Source: JARICQ01 sp964428475
GTDB taxonomy: Bacteria; Bacillota; Clostridia; Tissierellales; Tissierellaceae
Direction: 5' to 3'
NCBI GenBank assembly: GCA_964428475.1
Contig: CAYRYO010000036.1
Span: 1-17,211, forward strand
DNA length: 17,211 bases
The position numbers and the translations under genes were made by a program. The notes beneath the pieces were generated by a model. It was not told the origin of the DNA. It made no database searches and worked only from the letters and a program-made list of their open reading frames with translations. Shown in pieces: positions 1 through 7,170 of this stretch (its first letter is position 1; each line of letters opens with the position of its first letter).

Positions 1-88
1 TAAACTGACTATTTAAGCTTTCTATACAGTTTGTAGTATACATGATTTTTCTGATTTCTACATTAATACTCTTAAAATAATTCTTCAT
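1..88 (-). pseudogene. IS256-family (mutator-type) transposase fragment
   Basis: Read on the minus strand from an ATG at 88, the window encodes 29 residues that run off the left edge. They include IRKIMYTTNCIESLNSQF, which matches the conserved IR(K/R)-x-YTTN-x-IE-x-LN block near the C-terminal part of IS256-type transposases. Just upstream in the same frame (minus strand, about 112 to 89) there are stop codons, one where a Trp is usual before the NYF segment. The N-terminal and catalytic parts are therefore absent or decayed. Family assignment rests on this one motif. Whether the part beyond the window is intact cannot be seen, but no full-length protein could start here. Confidence 0.72.
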
Positions 89-135
89 TTAATTACTCTT
101 TATTTTTTATATAGCACCTTATTAAATAATAAAAT

Positions 136-167
136 ACTTTTAGTATATACATGTATATACTAAAAGT
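136..167. repeat. 32-bp perfect palindrome
   Basis: The two 16-bp arms are exactly complementary with no loop (centre CATG at 150-153, left arm starting ACTTTTAGTATATA). It has no T-run, so it is not an obvious terminator. It lies between the IS256 fragment and the antiporter remnant, three bases from a second large palindrome. Possible roles are a dimeric operator, a bidirectional termination or protein-binding site, or part of a mobile-element end. Confidence 0.85.
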
Positions 168-170
168 CAA

Positions 171-220
171 AATGTTTTTCATAAATAGCTAATAATTATT
201 AGATATTTATGAAAAACATT
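171..220. repeat. 50-bp near-perfect palindrome
   Basis: Outer arms 171-187 and 204-220 are exact 17-bp inverted repeats (AATGTTTTTCATAAATA). The interior 189-202 is itself a perfect 14-bp palindrome, so only the pair 188/203 is mismatched. It could form a long hairpin or cruciform. There is no GC clamp or T-tract typical of an intrinsic terminator. Confidence 0.85.
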
Positions 221-331
221 AACAAATACAATTTTAACTAAATTTATATTTTTATAAAAAGATATAATATATCTAAAAATGTTATTAAATATGTCATATC
301 AATCAGAAGCACAGCTAGAGAATAAATTAAT

Positions 332-574
332 TCAGGAGCAGATCATATAGACCATGTTAAGAGTCAGTTTCCATACGCTCTAACAGTAGCTGGGGTTATA
401 TGCGCAATGTATGCATTGTTTGGATTCTTCAATACTTCACCTATAATACTTATACCTCTAGGGCTCATAATATTAGTAGTACTACAGAATATACTTCATA
501 AATACTATATAAAAAAATATGGAATGAGTGAAGACTACCATATGTTTATGAAAGAAGAATTTACTGAGAAATAA
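332..574 (+). pseudogene. NhaC-type Na+/H+ antiporter, C-terminal remnant
   Basis: One frame from about 332 to the TAA at 572-574 encodes roughly 80 residues beginning SGADHIDHVKSQFPYALT. This matches the conserved GA(D/N)HIDHV-x-(S/T)Q-x-PYA segment near the C-terminus of NhaC-family sodium/proton antiporters. It is followed by one hydrophobic helix and a charged tail. A stop codon (TAA at 326-328) lies in frame just upstream, and nothing recognisable of the large N-terminal transporter remains before it, so the gene is truncated. The last 50 or so codons could be read from ATG 407 but have no convincing ribosome binding site. Confidence 0.75.
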
Positions 575-578
575 AATA

Positions 579-624
579 TAAATCTATTAAAAATTAGGCC
601 TCGGCTTAATTTTTAATAGATTTA
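579..624 (+). terminator. Hairpin after the antiporter remnant
   Basis: An 18-bp perfect AT-rich stem (579-596 with 607-624) has a small GC-containing loop region, GGCCTCGGCT. It begins five bases after the antiporter stop codon, the usual place for an intrinsic terminator. The 3' arm supplies the T-rich stretch. Confidence 0.7.
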
Positions 625-633
625 TGGATAATA

Positions 634-708
634 TGTGGACACGACGGACACACTGCAATACTTCTTGGTATAGCAAAAATATTAAAAGATAAGGGAAACC
701 TTATCTTT
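634..708 (+). pseudogene. M20D amidohydrolase fragment
   Basis: About 25 codons read CGHDGHTAILLGIAKILKDK and then drift out of similarity. The CGHDGHTA-x-LLG motif carries the Cys and His metal ligands of M20D amidohydrolases (hippurate and indoleacetyl-amino acid hydrolase type) and is diagnostic. No start, N-terminal part or C-terminal part is present, and the fragment begins directly after the hairpin at 579-624. It is a deletion remnant. Together with the antiporter tail it suggests an older operon of amidohydrolase plus transporter that has been lost. Confidence 0.72.
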
Positions 709-710
709 TA
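683..710 (+). terminator. Strong hairpin with GAAA loop before azlC
   Basis: A 12-bp perfect stem (683-694 with 699-710) is closed by a GAAA tetraloop at 695-698, and the 3' arm is T-rich. It overlaps the end of the amidohydrolase scrap and sits immediately before the azlC promoter, so it can insulate that promoter from upstream transcription. Confidence 0.55.
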
Positions 711-712
711 TC

Positions 713-741
713 TTGTCTTTAGCATTTATTACTATTATAAT
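713..741 (+). promoter_or_regulatory. Sigma-A type promoter of azlCD
   Basis: A -35 box TTGTCT (713-718) and a -10 box TATAAT (736-741) are separated by 17 bp. The start codon lies 39 bases downstream of the -10 box, with AAGGAG at 767-772. I found no convincing operator palindrome around it. Confidence 0.65.
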
Positions 742-780
742 AGATTTACCACTTTAGATAAGTAAAAAGGAGAAACATAT

Positions 781-1485
781 ATGGATGAAAATAAGACATC
801 AATGCAAAAATTTAAAGATGGACTAGTTAAAGCAATTCCACTTTATATAGGATATTTTCCAACAGCTGTAGCATTTGGATTGCTTTCTAGAAATACAGGA
901 TTGTCATTTAAGGATACTAGCTTATTCTCAGGGCTAGTATTTGCAGGTGCTAGTCAATTTATGGCTCTTGAAATGATAGGACTAGGTCTTAGTAGTATAA
1001 ATATAATCATAGCTACATTCCTACTCAATTTAAGGCACATAGTAATGTCTGCTTCGCTTTCTCAGGATTTAAAAGGTGTAGATAAAAGATTCTTACCGAT
1101 TATTGGGTTTGGAATAACAGATGAAAGTTTTTCGGTCATTTCTTTTAATAAAGATGAGATAAGTCTACCATTTATACTTGCAATAAATTCAGCCTATATT
1201 TCATGGCTAGTGGGAAGCATGGTGGGATATGTGGTAGGACAAATACTCCCGGTGTCACTTCAAGCAAGCCTTGGAATAGGTATATATGCGATGTTTGCAG
1301 CACTTATATTTCCTGAATTTAAAAGGTCTAGAAAAATAGTCTCAGTTGCCATTATATCGATGGCAGTGTATTTAGTATTATTTTATACAAATATATTTAA
1401 AGATGGCTGGGATATTATACTTGGAATAATAATATCATCTATTTTAGCAGTATCACTATTAAATAGGGAAGGGGAAATACAATGA
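781..1485 (+). CDS. azlC: AzlC family branched-chain amino acid exporter, large subunit
   Basis: This is the large subunit of an AzlCD-type two-component exporter in the cytoplasmic membrane, which moves branched-chain amino acids and analogues outward (established for the family). The 234-residue length is typical. Visible family features are the N-terminal KAIPLYIGYFPTAVAFGLL segment, the AGASQFMAL motif around residues 55-63 and the NLRH motif near residue 84, with several hydrophobic helices to the C-terminus. The ATG has AAGGAG eight bases upstream and its own promoter at 713-741. The stop overlaps the start of azlD by four bases (ATGA), so the two are translationally coupled. The real substrate in this organism is not shown by the sequence; given the neighbours it could be another amino acid. 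Confidence 0.9.
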   Translation: MDENKTSMQKFKDGLVKAIPLYIGYFPTAVAFGLLSRNTGLSFKDTSLFSGLVFAGASQFMALEMIGLGLSSINIIIATFLLNLRHIVMSASLSQDLKGVDKRFLPIIGFGITDESFSVISFNKDEISLPFILAINSAYISWLVGSMVGYVVGQILPVSLQASLGIGIYAMFAALIFPEFKRSRKIVSVAIISMAVYLVLFYTNIFKDGWDIILGIIISSILAVSLLNREGEIQ

Positions 1486-1790
1486 AAAATATGATACCAC
1501 TTATATTAGGAATGGCATTGGTTACATATATACCGAGAGTTTTCCCCCTTTTAATCTTAACTGATAGGAAAACAAATAAGAAATTTCAAGAATTTCTAAC
1601 CTTTATTCCATATACCTCGCTCAGTATATTGATATTAAAGGGGATAATCACTGCAAGTGCAGAGCTTAGGATTCCAACAATTATAGGAATAGGTGCTTCT
1701 GCAATTATATCTTATATAAATGGAAGTTTGATATTGTCTATATTTGGTGGAATAGTGTGTTCATTTATAGCCATTAACCTCTTTGCTTAG
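1482..1790 (+). CDS. azlD: AzlD family branched-chain amino acid exporter, small subunit
   Basis: This is the small membrane partner of AzlC: 102 residues with about three to four hydrophobic helices. The conserved VTYIPRVFPLLIL motif (residues about 14-26) is the hallmark T-Y-x-P-R-x-x-P-L signature of AzlD. The start ATG overlaps the azlC stop (ATGA), giving coupled synthesis and equal stoichiometry. GGAAGGGG lies a few bases upstream. It is expected to work only together with AzlC. Confidence 0.9.
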   Translation: MKNMIPLILGMALVTYIPRVFPLLILTDRKTNKKFQEFLTFIPYTSLSILILKGIITASAELRIPTIIGIGASAIISYINGSLILSIFGGIVCSFIAINLFA

Positions 1791-1834
1791 ACACAAATAA
1801 TATAATACAGAAAATAAAGATAGGAGACGATCTA

Positions 1835-2743
1835 ATGGATCCAATAATTGTAATTCAACAAGTAGCAGTATTAGCTATACTTATGGGGGTAGGATATGTA
1901 GGTGGAATGACGGGAATATTAAAGGATGCTGAAAACAAAGCCATGACTACTGTACTTGCAAATATAGCGCTTCCAGCACTTATTATATCTGCATTTAGCA
2001 TTGGATATTCAAAAGAAACCTTGAATGGAGTAATCATTATATTTATACTATCAATCTTTTCACATGCATTGGCAGCTATAATAGGAAAGATAGCCTATAG
2101 AAAATACCCAAGATCAAAAAATGTAGTACTTAGATTTGGAAACGTCTTTTCAAATTCAGGCTTTATGGGGATACCGTTTATATATGCTCTATTTGGACAA
2201 AAGGCATTGATATACGGCTCCGTTTTTATGATACCATTTCATCTATTTATATGGACATATGGGGAGGGTCTACTTAGAAAAGACAAAGGTGGATTTACAA
2301 TTGATAAGTTTATTAAAAATCCAGCAATTATTTCAATAATTATGGGAACTTTGATATTTTTATTAAATATAAGATTGCCAAAAGTAATAGATCAACCTAT
2401 ATCAATGCTATCATCTCTTACATCTCCACTAGCTATGCTGATATTAGGAGAGAGAATTTCAAGACTAAGCTTTAGAGAAATCTTAGCAGACAAGGATATT
2501 TACTATGCAAGTTTTATAAGATTAATAGCAACACCTTTAATAACCCTTTTGATTTTAAGTTTTATAAAGGTAGATCCACTTATAAAAAACATAGTAATAA
2601 TCATGCAAAGTCTACCAGTTGCAGTTTTAACGGTAGTTCTCAGTCAAAAGCATGGGGCAGATAGTGATCTCGCTTCAAAGATAACAGTAGTAACACATAT
2701 ACTATCAATAATTACCATACCCATTATATCACTACTATTGTAA
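1835..2743 (+). CDS. AEC family (auxin efflux carrier type) transporter
   Basis: A 302-residue integral membrane protein with about ten hydrophobic segments in two halves, typical of the AEC branch of the bile/arsenite/riboflavin transporter fold. The conserved NSGFMGIPF block (residues about 107-115) and the later conserved Pro-containing helices support this. Bacterial AEC members carry organic acids such as malate or malonate, or amino-acid-derived anions; which one cannot be read from sequence. AGGAG at 1822-1826 is eight bases before the ATG. It follows azlD by 44 bp with no terminator between, so it is probably in the same transcript. Its position before two hydrolases suggests a role in moving their substrate or product. 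Confidence 0.85.
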   Translation: MDPIIVIQQVAVLAILMGVGYVGGMTGILKDAENKAMTTVLANIALPALIISAFSIGYSKETLNGVIIIFILSIFSHALAAIIGKIAYRKYPRSKNVVLRFGNVFSNSGFMGIPFIYALFGQKALIYGSVFMIPFHLFIWTYGEGLLRKDKGGFTIDKFIKNPAIISIIMGTLIFLLNIRLPKVIDQPISMLSSLTSPLAMLILGERISRLSFREILADKDIYYASFIRLIATPLITLLILSFIKVDPLIKNIVIIMQSLPVAVLTVVLSQKHGADSDLASKITVVTHILSIITIPIISLLL

Positions 2744-2753
2744 AGGAAAATAT

Positions 2754-2793
2754 CTATATCAAGTTGAAATATTTTGATATAGTATGTTATACT
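2754..2793 (+). promoter_or_regulatory. Promoter of the rocB pair with overlapping inverted repeat
   Basis: A -35 box TTGAAA (2764-2769) and a -10 box TATACT (2788-2793) are separated by 18 bp. A perfect 9-bp inverted repeat CTATATCAA / TTGATATAG (2754-2762 and 2774-2782) straddles the -35 box and spacer, which is a classic repressor position. TATATCAA, two bases, then TGAAA (2755-2769) recurs with the same spacing at 7126-7140 beside the aminotransferase promoter. This suggests one regulator, probably the IclR-type protein encoded at 6288, acts on both. Confidence 0.6.
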
Positions 2794-2844
2794 TTAATAG
2801 ATTAAAGGAAGAAAATAGACGGAAAGTTGAAAGGAGTGCTAAAT

Positions 2845-4500
2845 TTGTATTTAAATTGTTTTGAAGAGGTAAAAAAAATTACAAAAGAATTAGTCGAGCT
2901 TCCAAGTATAGTAAAGACAAGTGGGGAAGCAGATTGTGCTGACAAGATATATGAATTTCACAAATCCAATGATTACTTCAAGCAAAATCCAGAATATCTA
3001 GTATTCCAAAGGACATTAAATGATTCCTTTGAGAGATACAATGTAATTTCTATGGTAAAAGGCACTAAGGGAGATTCAAATAATACCATAATATTGATGG
3101 GTCATCTAGACACTGTTGGTGTAGATGATTTTGGAACAATAAAGGAATATGCACATGATCCAGATAAACTTCCTGACAAATTAAAATCGCTAAACTTAAG
3201 TGAAGAGATAAATAAAGATATAGATTCAGGGGAGTACATGTTTGGAAGAGGAGCGCTTGATATGAAATCTGGGCTAGCAGGTCATATGTACTTGATAAAG
3301 TATTTTTCTGAGCACCCAGAAGAGCTAGATGGAAACTTAATTGCAATAGCTGAATGTGATGAAGAAGACACTTCAAAAGGAATAATTTCTTCTCTAAAAA
3401 TATTAAAATCATGGAAAGAAAAATACAATCTAGAGTATATAGCTGCTATAAATGCAGATTACTCTACACCATATGATGAAAAAGACGAAAACAGATATAT
3501 ATACTTTGGAACTATAGGAAAACTTTTACCTTCATTTTATGTAAGGGGTAAGGAGACACATGTAGGTCAGGCTTTTGCAGGACTAGATCCAAACCTATTA
3601 GTAGCAGAACTTACTAGAAATATAGAACTCAATCCAGATCTTTCAGATGAATCACAGGGAGAAGTGACTATTCCCCCTATGTCGCTAAAGCAGTCAGACT
3701 TTAAAGATATATATACAGTACAAACAGCCCTTGATGCATATGCCTATTACAACTTCTTCACTCATAGCATGAGTCCAAAAGATGTAATAGAAAAGGTAAA
3801 AGAAAAGGCAATAGAGTCTTTTGATAATATAGTAGAATATACAAATGATTCATATAAGAAATTCTGTCAAATGGGAAATCACAATTATACAAGGCTTCCT
3901 TGGAAGACTAGGGTATACACATGGCAAGAATTTTACAATGAGCTAGTGGAAACTAATGGAGATAAATTTAAAGATCATATACACAAATTCTCTAAAGATT
4001 TAAATGAAAAAGACCCATCAATGGATTTAAGAGATTTTTCTGTAGCAGTAATTAAGGAATCTTGGAAATGGGCAGAAGATAAGAGTCCTGCTATTATAGC
4101 ATATTATTCTTCTGTATTTTCAGCAAGAATAGAGATAACAGGCAAAGATGACAAAGAAAGAGATCTCTTAGCTAGTGTTAGAGAAGCTATGGACTTTGTC
4201 AGAGACTATTCAGATAAGCCAATAGTCACAAAGATGTTTTATCCATATATATCAGACTCAAGCTTTATGGCTATGAGTGATGATGCAGAAGAGCTAAAAG
4301 CTTTGGAATATAATATGCCAGCGTGGGGTACAAAGTATACCCATCCAATAGATGAAATATTAGAGATAAATGTACCTGTAGTTAATATAGGGACATATGG
4401 AAAAGACGGACATATGATAAGCGAAAGAGTTCACATGAAATATACATTTGAAAACATACCTAATATTACATTTAACACTGTAAAAGGATTGTTGGGGTAA
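2845..4500 (+). CDS. rocB: RocB-type M20 family metallohydrolase 1
   Basis: An M20/M28-fold dinuclear metal hydrolase of the RocB branch. Bacillus subtilis RocB is reported to be a manganese-dependent citrullinase (N-carbamoylornithine to ornithine). I chose the TTG at 2845 (551 residues) because AAGGAG at 2831-2836 is eight bases before it; a TTG at 2827 would lie upstream of that site. Metal-site residues visible in this numbering are His87 and Asp89 (GHLDTV), Asp139 (GRGALDMKSG), Glu173/Glu174 (ECDEED), the His of THVGQ in the lid domain, and a final His in GKDGHMISERVH. All ligands are present, so it should be active. The length fits the 540-570 residue RocB group and is longer than ordinary M20 peptidases. 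The next gene, a paralogue, starts 12 bp later. The substrate could equally be another N-carbamoyl or N-acyl amino acid. Confidence 0.85.
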   Translation: MYLNCFEEVKKITKELVELPSIVKTSGEADCADKIYEFHKSNDYFKQNPEYLVFQRTLNDSFERYNVISMVKGTKGDSNNTIILMGHLDTVGVDDFGTIKEYAHDPDKLPDKLKSLNLSEEINKDIDSGEYMFGRGALDMKSGLAGHMYLIKYFSEHPEELDGNLIAIAECDEEDTSKGIISSLKILKSWKEKYNLEYIAAINADYSTPYDEKDENRYIYFGTIGKLLPSFYVRGKETHVGQAFAGLDPNLLVAELTRNIELNPDLSDESQGEVTIPPMSLKQSDFKDIYTVQTALDAYAYYNFFTHSMSPKDVIEKVKEKAIESFDNIVEYTNDSYKKFCQMGNHNYTRLPWKTRVYTWQEFYNELVETNGDKFKDHIHKFSKDLNEKDPSMDLRDFSVAVIKESWKWAEDKSPAIIAYYSSVFSARIEITGKDDKERDLLASVREAMDFVRDYSDKPIVTKMFYPYISDSSFMAMSDDAEELKALEYNMPAWGTKYTHPIDEILEINVPVVNIGTYGKDGHMISERVHMKYTFENIPNITFNTVKGLLG

Positions 4501-4512
4501 GGAGGAATAATG

Positions 4513-6156
4513 ATGAATTTAAAGCAATCAATAGAAAAGAACTTACTAGATTATGTAGCAACTAGAACACACACCAGTACATCTTTAGAAAACAACAATG
4601 TAGAGTTTTTTAAAAAATGGTTTAAAGGAGTAGATTACTTTAAAGATAATCCAGAAAACTGTGGATTTTATGAAATAGAAGGAGATCATTTAGGAAGGAA
4701 AGTTCCTTGGGCTCTTTTAAAGGGTCAAGGCGATGATACAATAATCCTTATTCATCACACTGACACAGTAGATACTGATGATTATGGTGTAAATCAGGAA
4801 CTAGCATATAAACCTTATCAAATAACAGAGGAGTATAAAAAAGGCAGTGTAGATTTAGATCAAATGGTAAAAGCGGACTTAGATAGTGGTAAGTGGCTAT
4901 TTGGCAGAGGAGTAGCAGATATGAAAGGTGGAGCTGCAATCCAACTCTCTCTACTAGAACAATACACAAAAGACCCTGACTTCAAAGGAAATTTACTATT
5001 AATGGGAGTACCAGATGAAGAAAATCTATCAGCTGGTATGAGAGGTGGGGTATCACTTTTAAAAGAAGTAAAAGAAAAACACAATCTAAACTATATACTA
5101 ATGCTAAATGTAGAACCACATGAAAGAGATACAGAAGAAATAGCTACTATTTACGATGGCTCCGTGGGTAAACTAATGCCTGTAGTCTATGTAAGGGGAA
5201 AACTGGCACATGTAGGTCAAGTATTTAGGGGATTCAATCCAATAAATCTCTTATCAGAAATAGTTAGAAAGACTGAACTTAATCCTGAATTTATGGAATC
5301 AGTAGGAAATACAACTACACCACCACCAACTTGGCTATATATGAAAGATAGAAAACAAGTATATGATGTATCACTTCCAATAGCTGCAGCAGGATATATG
5401 AGTATACTGACACTAAATAAGCCACCTAAAGAGATATTTGATAGATTATATGAAATAAGCCACCAGGCATTTGAACAAGTAATAAAAGATATGAAAGTAA
5501 GCCACAAGAAATACCAAGAAATGACAGGCAACCCTGGAGAAGAATTAACTTGGAAGCCCAATGTAAAACTATATGGGGATTTATATAAAGAAGCAGTAAG
5601 AGATTCTGGAGAAAAATTTACCAAGGCTATGGAAAAGCTAATGGAAGAAATAAAAGCTGACTTTAGCAACAATGAAGTCTCTATCATAGATGGGGCCTAT
5701 AGGATAATAGAAAAGACCCTAGAATTTGTAAATGATCTATCTCCAACTGTGGTAATAGCCCTGTCGCCACCATACTATCCAAATACAAACAATAATATGC
5801 TAGCTGACAAATATACAAAGATAAATAAATCAGTTGAAAGCCTTGTAAACTTTGCAAAAGAAGAATGGGATCAGGATTACTTTGTACAAAACTATTTTAC
5901 AGGAATCTCAGATCTAAGCTATGCAATGTTTCAAGCAGACAGTGAGAATATAGACTACATCGAAGAAAACATGATGATGTGGAAGGATATCTACTATATC
6001 CCACTTGAGGATATAAAAGAACTATCAGTAGCAGTATTAAATGTAGGACCATGGGGCAAGGATTTCCACAAGTATACAGAAAGAGTATTGATGGAAGACC
6101 TATTCCACAGAACCCCAATACTAATAGATAGACTTATAAAAGAACTTCTCGGATAA
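4513..6156 (+). CDS. rocB: RocB-type M20 family metallohydrolase 2
   Basis: A second RocB-branch hydrolase, clearly diverged from its upstream neighbour (roughly a third of positions identical by eye). Two ATGs are possible. GGAGG at 4501-4505 is seven bases from ATG 4513 but only four from ATG 4510, so I favour 4513 (547 residues). Ligands are His82 and Asp84 in HHTDTV (the usual Gly before the His is replaced by a second His), Asp136 in GRGVADMKGG, Glu169/Glu170 in VPDEEN, the lid His in AHVGQ, and the terminal His in GPWGKDFHKYTERV. It is co-transcribed with the first gene and followed by a strong terminator. The two may differ in substrate or form a heteromer; the sequence alone does not decide. 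Confidence 0.85.
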   Translation: MNLKQSIEKNLLDYVATRTHTSTSLENNNVEFFKKWFKGVDYFKDNPENCGFYEIEGDHLGRKVPWALLKGQGDDTIILIHHTDTVDTDDYGVNQELAYKPYQITEEYKKGSVDLDQMVKADLDSGKWLFGRGVADMKGGAAIQLSLLEQYTKDPDFKGNLLLMGVPDEENLSAGMRGGVSLLKEVKEKHNLNYILMLNVEPHERDTEEIATIYDGSVGKLMPVVYVRGKLAHVGQVFRGFNPINLLSEIVRKTELNPEFMESVGNTTTPPPTWLYMKDRKQVYDVSLPIAAAGYMSILTLNKPPKEIFDRLYEISHQAFEQVIKDMKVSHKKYQEMTGNPGEELTWKPNVKLYGDLYKEAVRDSGEKFTKAMEKLMEEIKADFSNNEVSIIDGAYRIIEKTLEFVNDLSPTVVIALSPPYYPNTNNNMLADKYTKINKSVESLVNFAKEEWDQDYFVQNYFTGISDLSYAMFQADSENIDYIEENMMMWKDIYYIPLEDIKELSVAVLNVGPWGKDFHKYTERVLMEDLFHRTPILIDRLIKELLG

Positions 6157-6173
6157 AAATACAATCTAACTTT

Positions 6174-6206
6174 AAAAGACATCAGTTTAAAATACTGATG
6201 TCTTTT
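6174..6206 (+). terminator. Intrinsic terminator of the rocB operon
   Basis: A perfect 13-bp stem (6174-6186 with 6194-6206, AAAAGACATCAGT and its complement) has a 7-base loop and ends in a T-run. It begins 17 bases after the stop codon. It separates the hydrolase operon from the regulator gene. Confidence 0.9.
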
Positions 6207-6258
6207 CTTGATAATTAAATAAAAAGAGAATATAATAAAATAAATTAATTGCATATTA

Positions 6259-6271
6259 AGTATAATATACT
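6259..6271. promoter_or_regulatory. Palindrome in the regulator leader, possible autoregulatory site
   Basis: AGTATA-A-TATACT is a perfect 6-bp inverted repeat around one base. It overlaps the only -10-like sequences (TATAAT 6261-6266, TATACT 6266-6271) ahead of the IclR-type gene. No good -35 box is visible at 17 bp, so the promoter assignment is weak. Its sequence differs from the operator at 7136-7150. Confidence 0.35.
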
Positions 6272-6287
6272 AGCAAGGGGGATTTTT

Positions 6288-7058
6288 ATGGAAAATGACA
6301 ATAAGTACATTGTACCAATGATAGATAGGGCTTTTGAGATTATAAATCTTATGTATTCTTCAAATGGAATTCTAGGAGTTTCAGATATATCTAAGAAATT
6401 AGAACTTCCCAAGGCAACAGTTTATAGAATACTATATACACTAGGAAAATGGGGCTTTGTAGAAAAAGACAATTACAGCGATGCATACTTACTTGGCAAG
6501 TCATTTATTAAATATGGCACTAAGGTAAAATCAGAGATTGATATTGCAAAAATTGCAGCTCCCCATATTGATTCATTAGCAAAAAAGATTGGAGAAAGTG
6601 TAAATCTAGGAATTCTTTATGACGACTTTGTCCTCACAATATACGATGCAAAGGGAGAAGACTTTTATTTGGTTTCCAGACTTATACCTATCAGCCCATT
6701 TAATTGCTCTGCAATGGGTAAATTATATCTTTTAGAGTATTCAGATGAAAATTTAAAAAATTATTTTAACAGCAATAAACCACAATCAAGGACTATAAAC
6801 TCTATTGTTGATTTAGATGAATTTTTAAAGTTAAAAGAAAAGATAAAGGATGAAGGAATTTCATATGATATAGAAGAATATGAATATGGACTAACTTGCA
6901 TTGCAGCTCCAATATTTAATCTTGACAATCAACTCATTGCAACAATGAGTATTTCAGGACCAACTTCTAGACTTAAATACAAGGGAATGGATTATTTAAA
7001 AGAAGATTTAATTAAAACGCGGGACCAGATAAAAAAATCCTTGGAAGGGATATATTAA
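6288..7058 (+). CDS. IclR family transcriptional regulator
   Basis: A DNA-binding regulator of 256 residues. The N-terminal winged helix-turn-helix (about residues 9-70) contains GVSDISKKLELPKATVYRIL, a textbook IclR recognition helix region. The C-terminal GAF-like effector domain (about 80-250) has the conserved SAMGKLYL and the late GLTCIAAPIFN and MSISGP segments. The ATG at 6288 is chosen because AAGGGGG (6275-6281) is six bases upstream; an upstream TTG at 6249 has no such support. It sits between the rocB operon and the aminotransferase-arginase genes, so it most likely controls both by sensing an amino acid or its catabolite. The TGAAACA-x-TGTTTCA site at 7136-7150 has the shape of IclR-family operators. 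Confidence 0.9.
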   Translation: MENDNKYIVPMIDRAFEIINLMYSSNGILGVSDISKKLELPKATVYRILYTLGKWGFVEKDNYSDAYLLGKSFIKYGTKVKSEIDIAKIAAPHIDSLAKKIGESVNLGILYDDFVLTIYDAKGEDFYLVSRLIPISPFNCSAMGKLYLLEYSDENLKNYFNSNKPQSRTINSIVDLDEFLKLKEKIKDEGISYDIEEYEYGLTCIAAPIFNLDNQLIATMSISGPTSRLKYKGMDYLKEDLIKTRDQIKKSLEGIY

Positions 7059-7064
7059 ATAATG

Positions 7065-7089
7065 TGAAAAATTAGAAAAGGATTTTTCA
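7065..7089 (+). terminator. Weak hairpin after the IclR-type gene
   Basis: TGAAAAAT (7065-7072) pairs with ATTTTTCA (7082-7089) across a 9-base loop, seven bases after the stop codon. The stem has only two GC pairs, so termination may be partial. It lies just before the aminotransferase promoter. Confidence 0.4.
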
Positions 7090-7096
7090 AAATAGA

Positions 7097-7125
7097 TTGA
7101 AATTTCTTTCACAATAGTATATACT
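7097..7125 (+). promoter_or_regulatory. Promoter of the aminotransferase-arginase genes
   Basis: A -35 box TTGAAA (7097-7102) and a -10 box TATACT (7120-7125) are exactly 17 bp apart, a strong sigma-A type promoter. The -35 region also lies within TGAAA-tttc-TTTCA (7098-7111), an imperfect relative of the operator immediately downstream. Confidence 0.75.
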
Positions 7126-7135
7126 TATATCAACA

Positions 7136-7150
7136 TGAAACACTGTTTCA
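7136..7150. promoter_or_regulatory. IclR-type operator
   Basis: TGAAACA-C-TGTTTCA is a perfect 7-bp inverted repeat around one base, beginning 11 bases downstream of the -10 box. That places it on the transcription start and early leader, where binding would block initiation. It has the TGAAA/TTTCA architecture of known IclR-family sites (compare the KdgR-type box). The IclR-type gene is immediately upstream. The binding partner is inferred, not shown. Confidence 0.65.
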
Positions 7151-7170
7151 AAACAAAGGGGTTTATAAAA

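Noticed and set aside
1855..2037. 60-codon minus-strand frame inside the AEC transporter
   Set aside because: It is antisense to a clear transporter gene, has no ribosome binding site and no protein-like motif.
3065..3412. 115-codon minus-strand frame inside rocB 1
   Set aside because: Leucine-rich shadow of an AT-rich gene; the plus strand carries the M20 metal motifs over the same bases.
5217..5687. 156-codon minus-strand frame inside rocB 2
   Set aside because: Long but antisense to conserved hydrolase sequence, serine-rich by reverse complement, no start signal.
5897..6254. Minus-strand frames across the end of rocB 2 and its terminator
   Set aside because: They read through the strong terminator hairpin at 6174-6206 and have no ribosome binding site.
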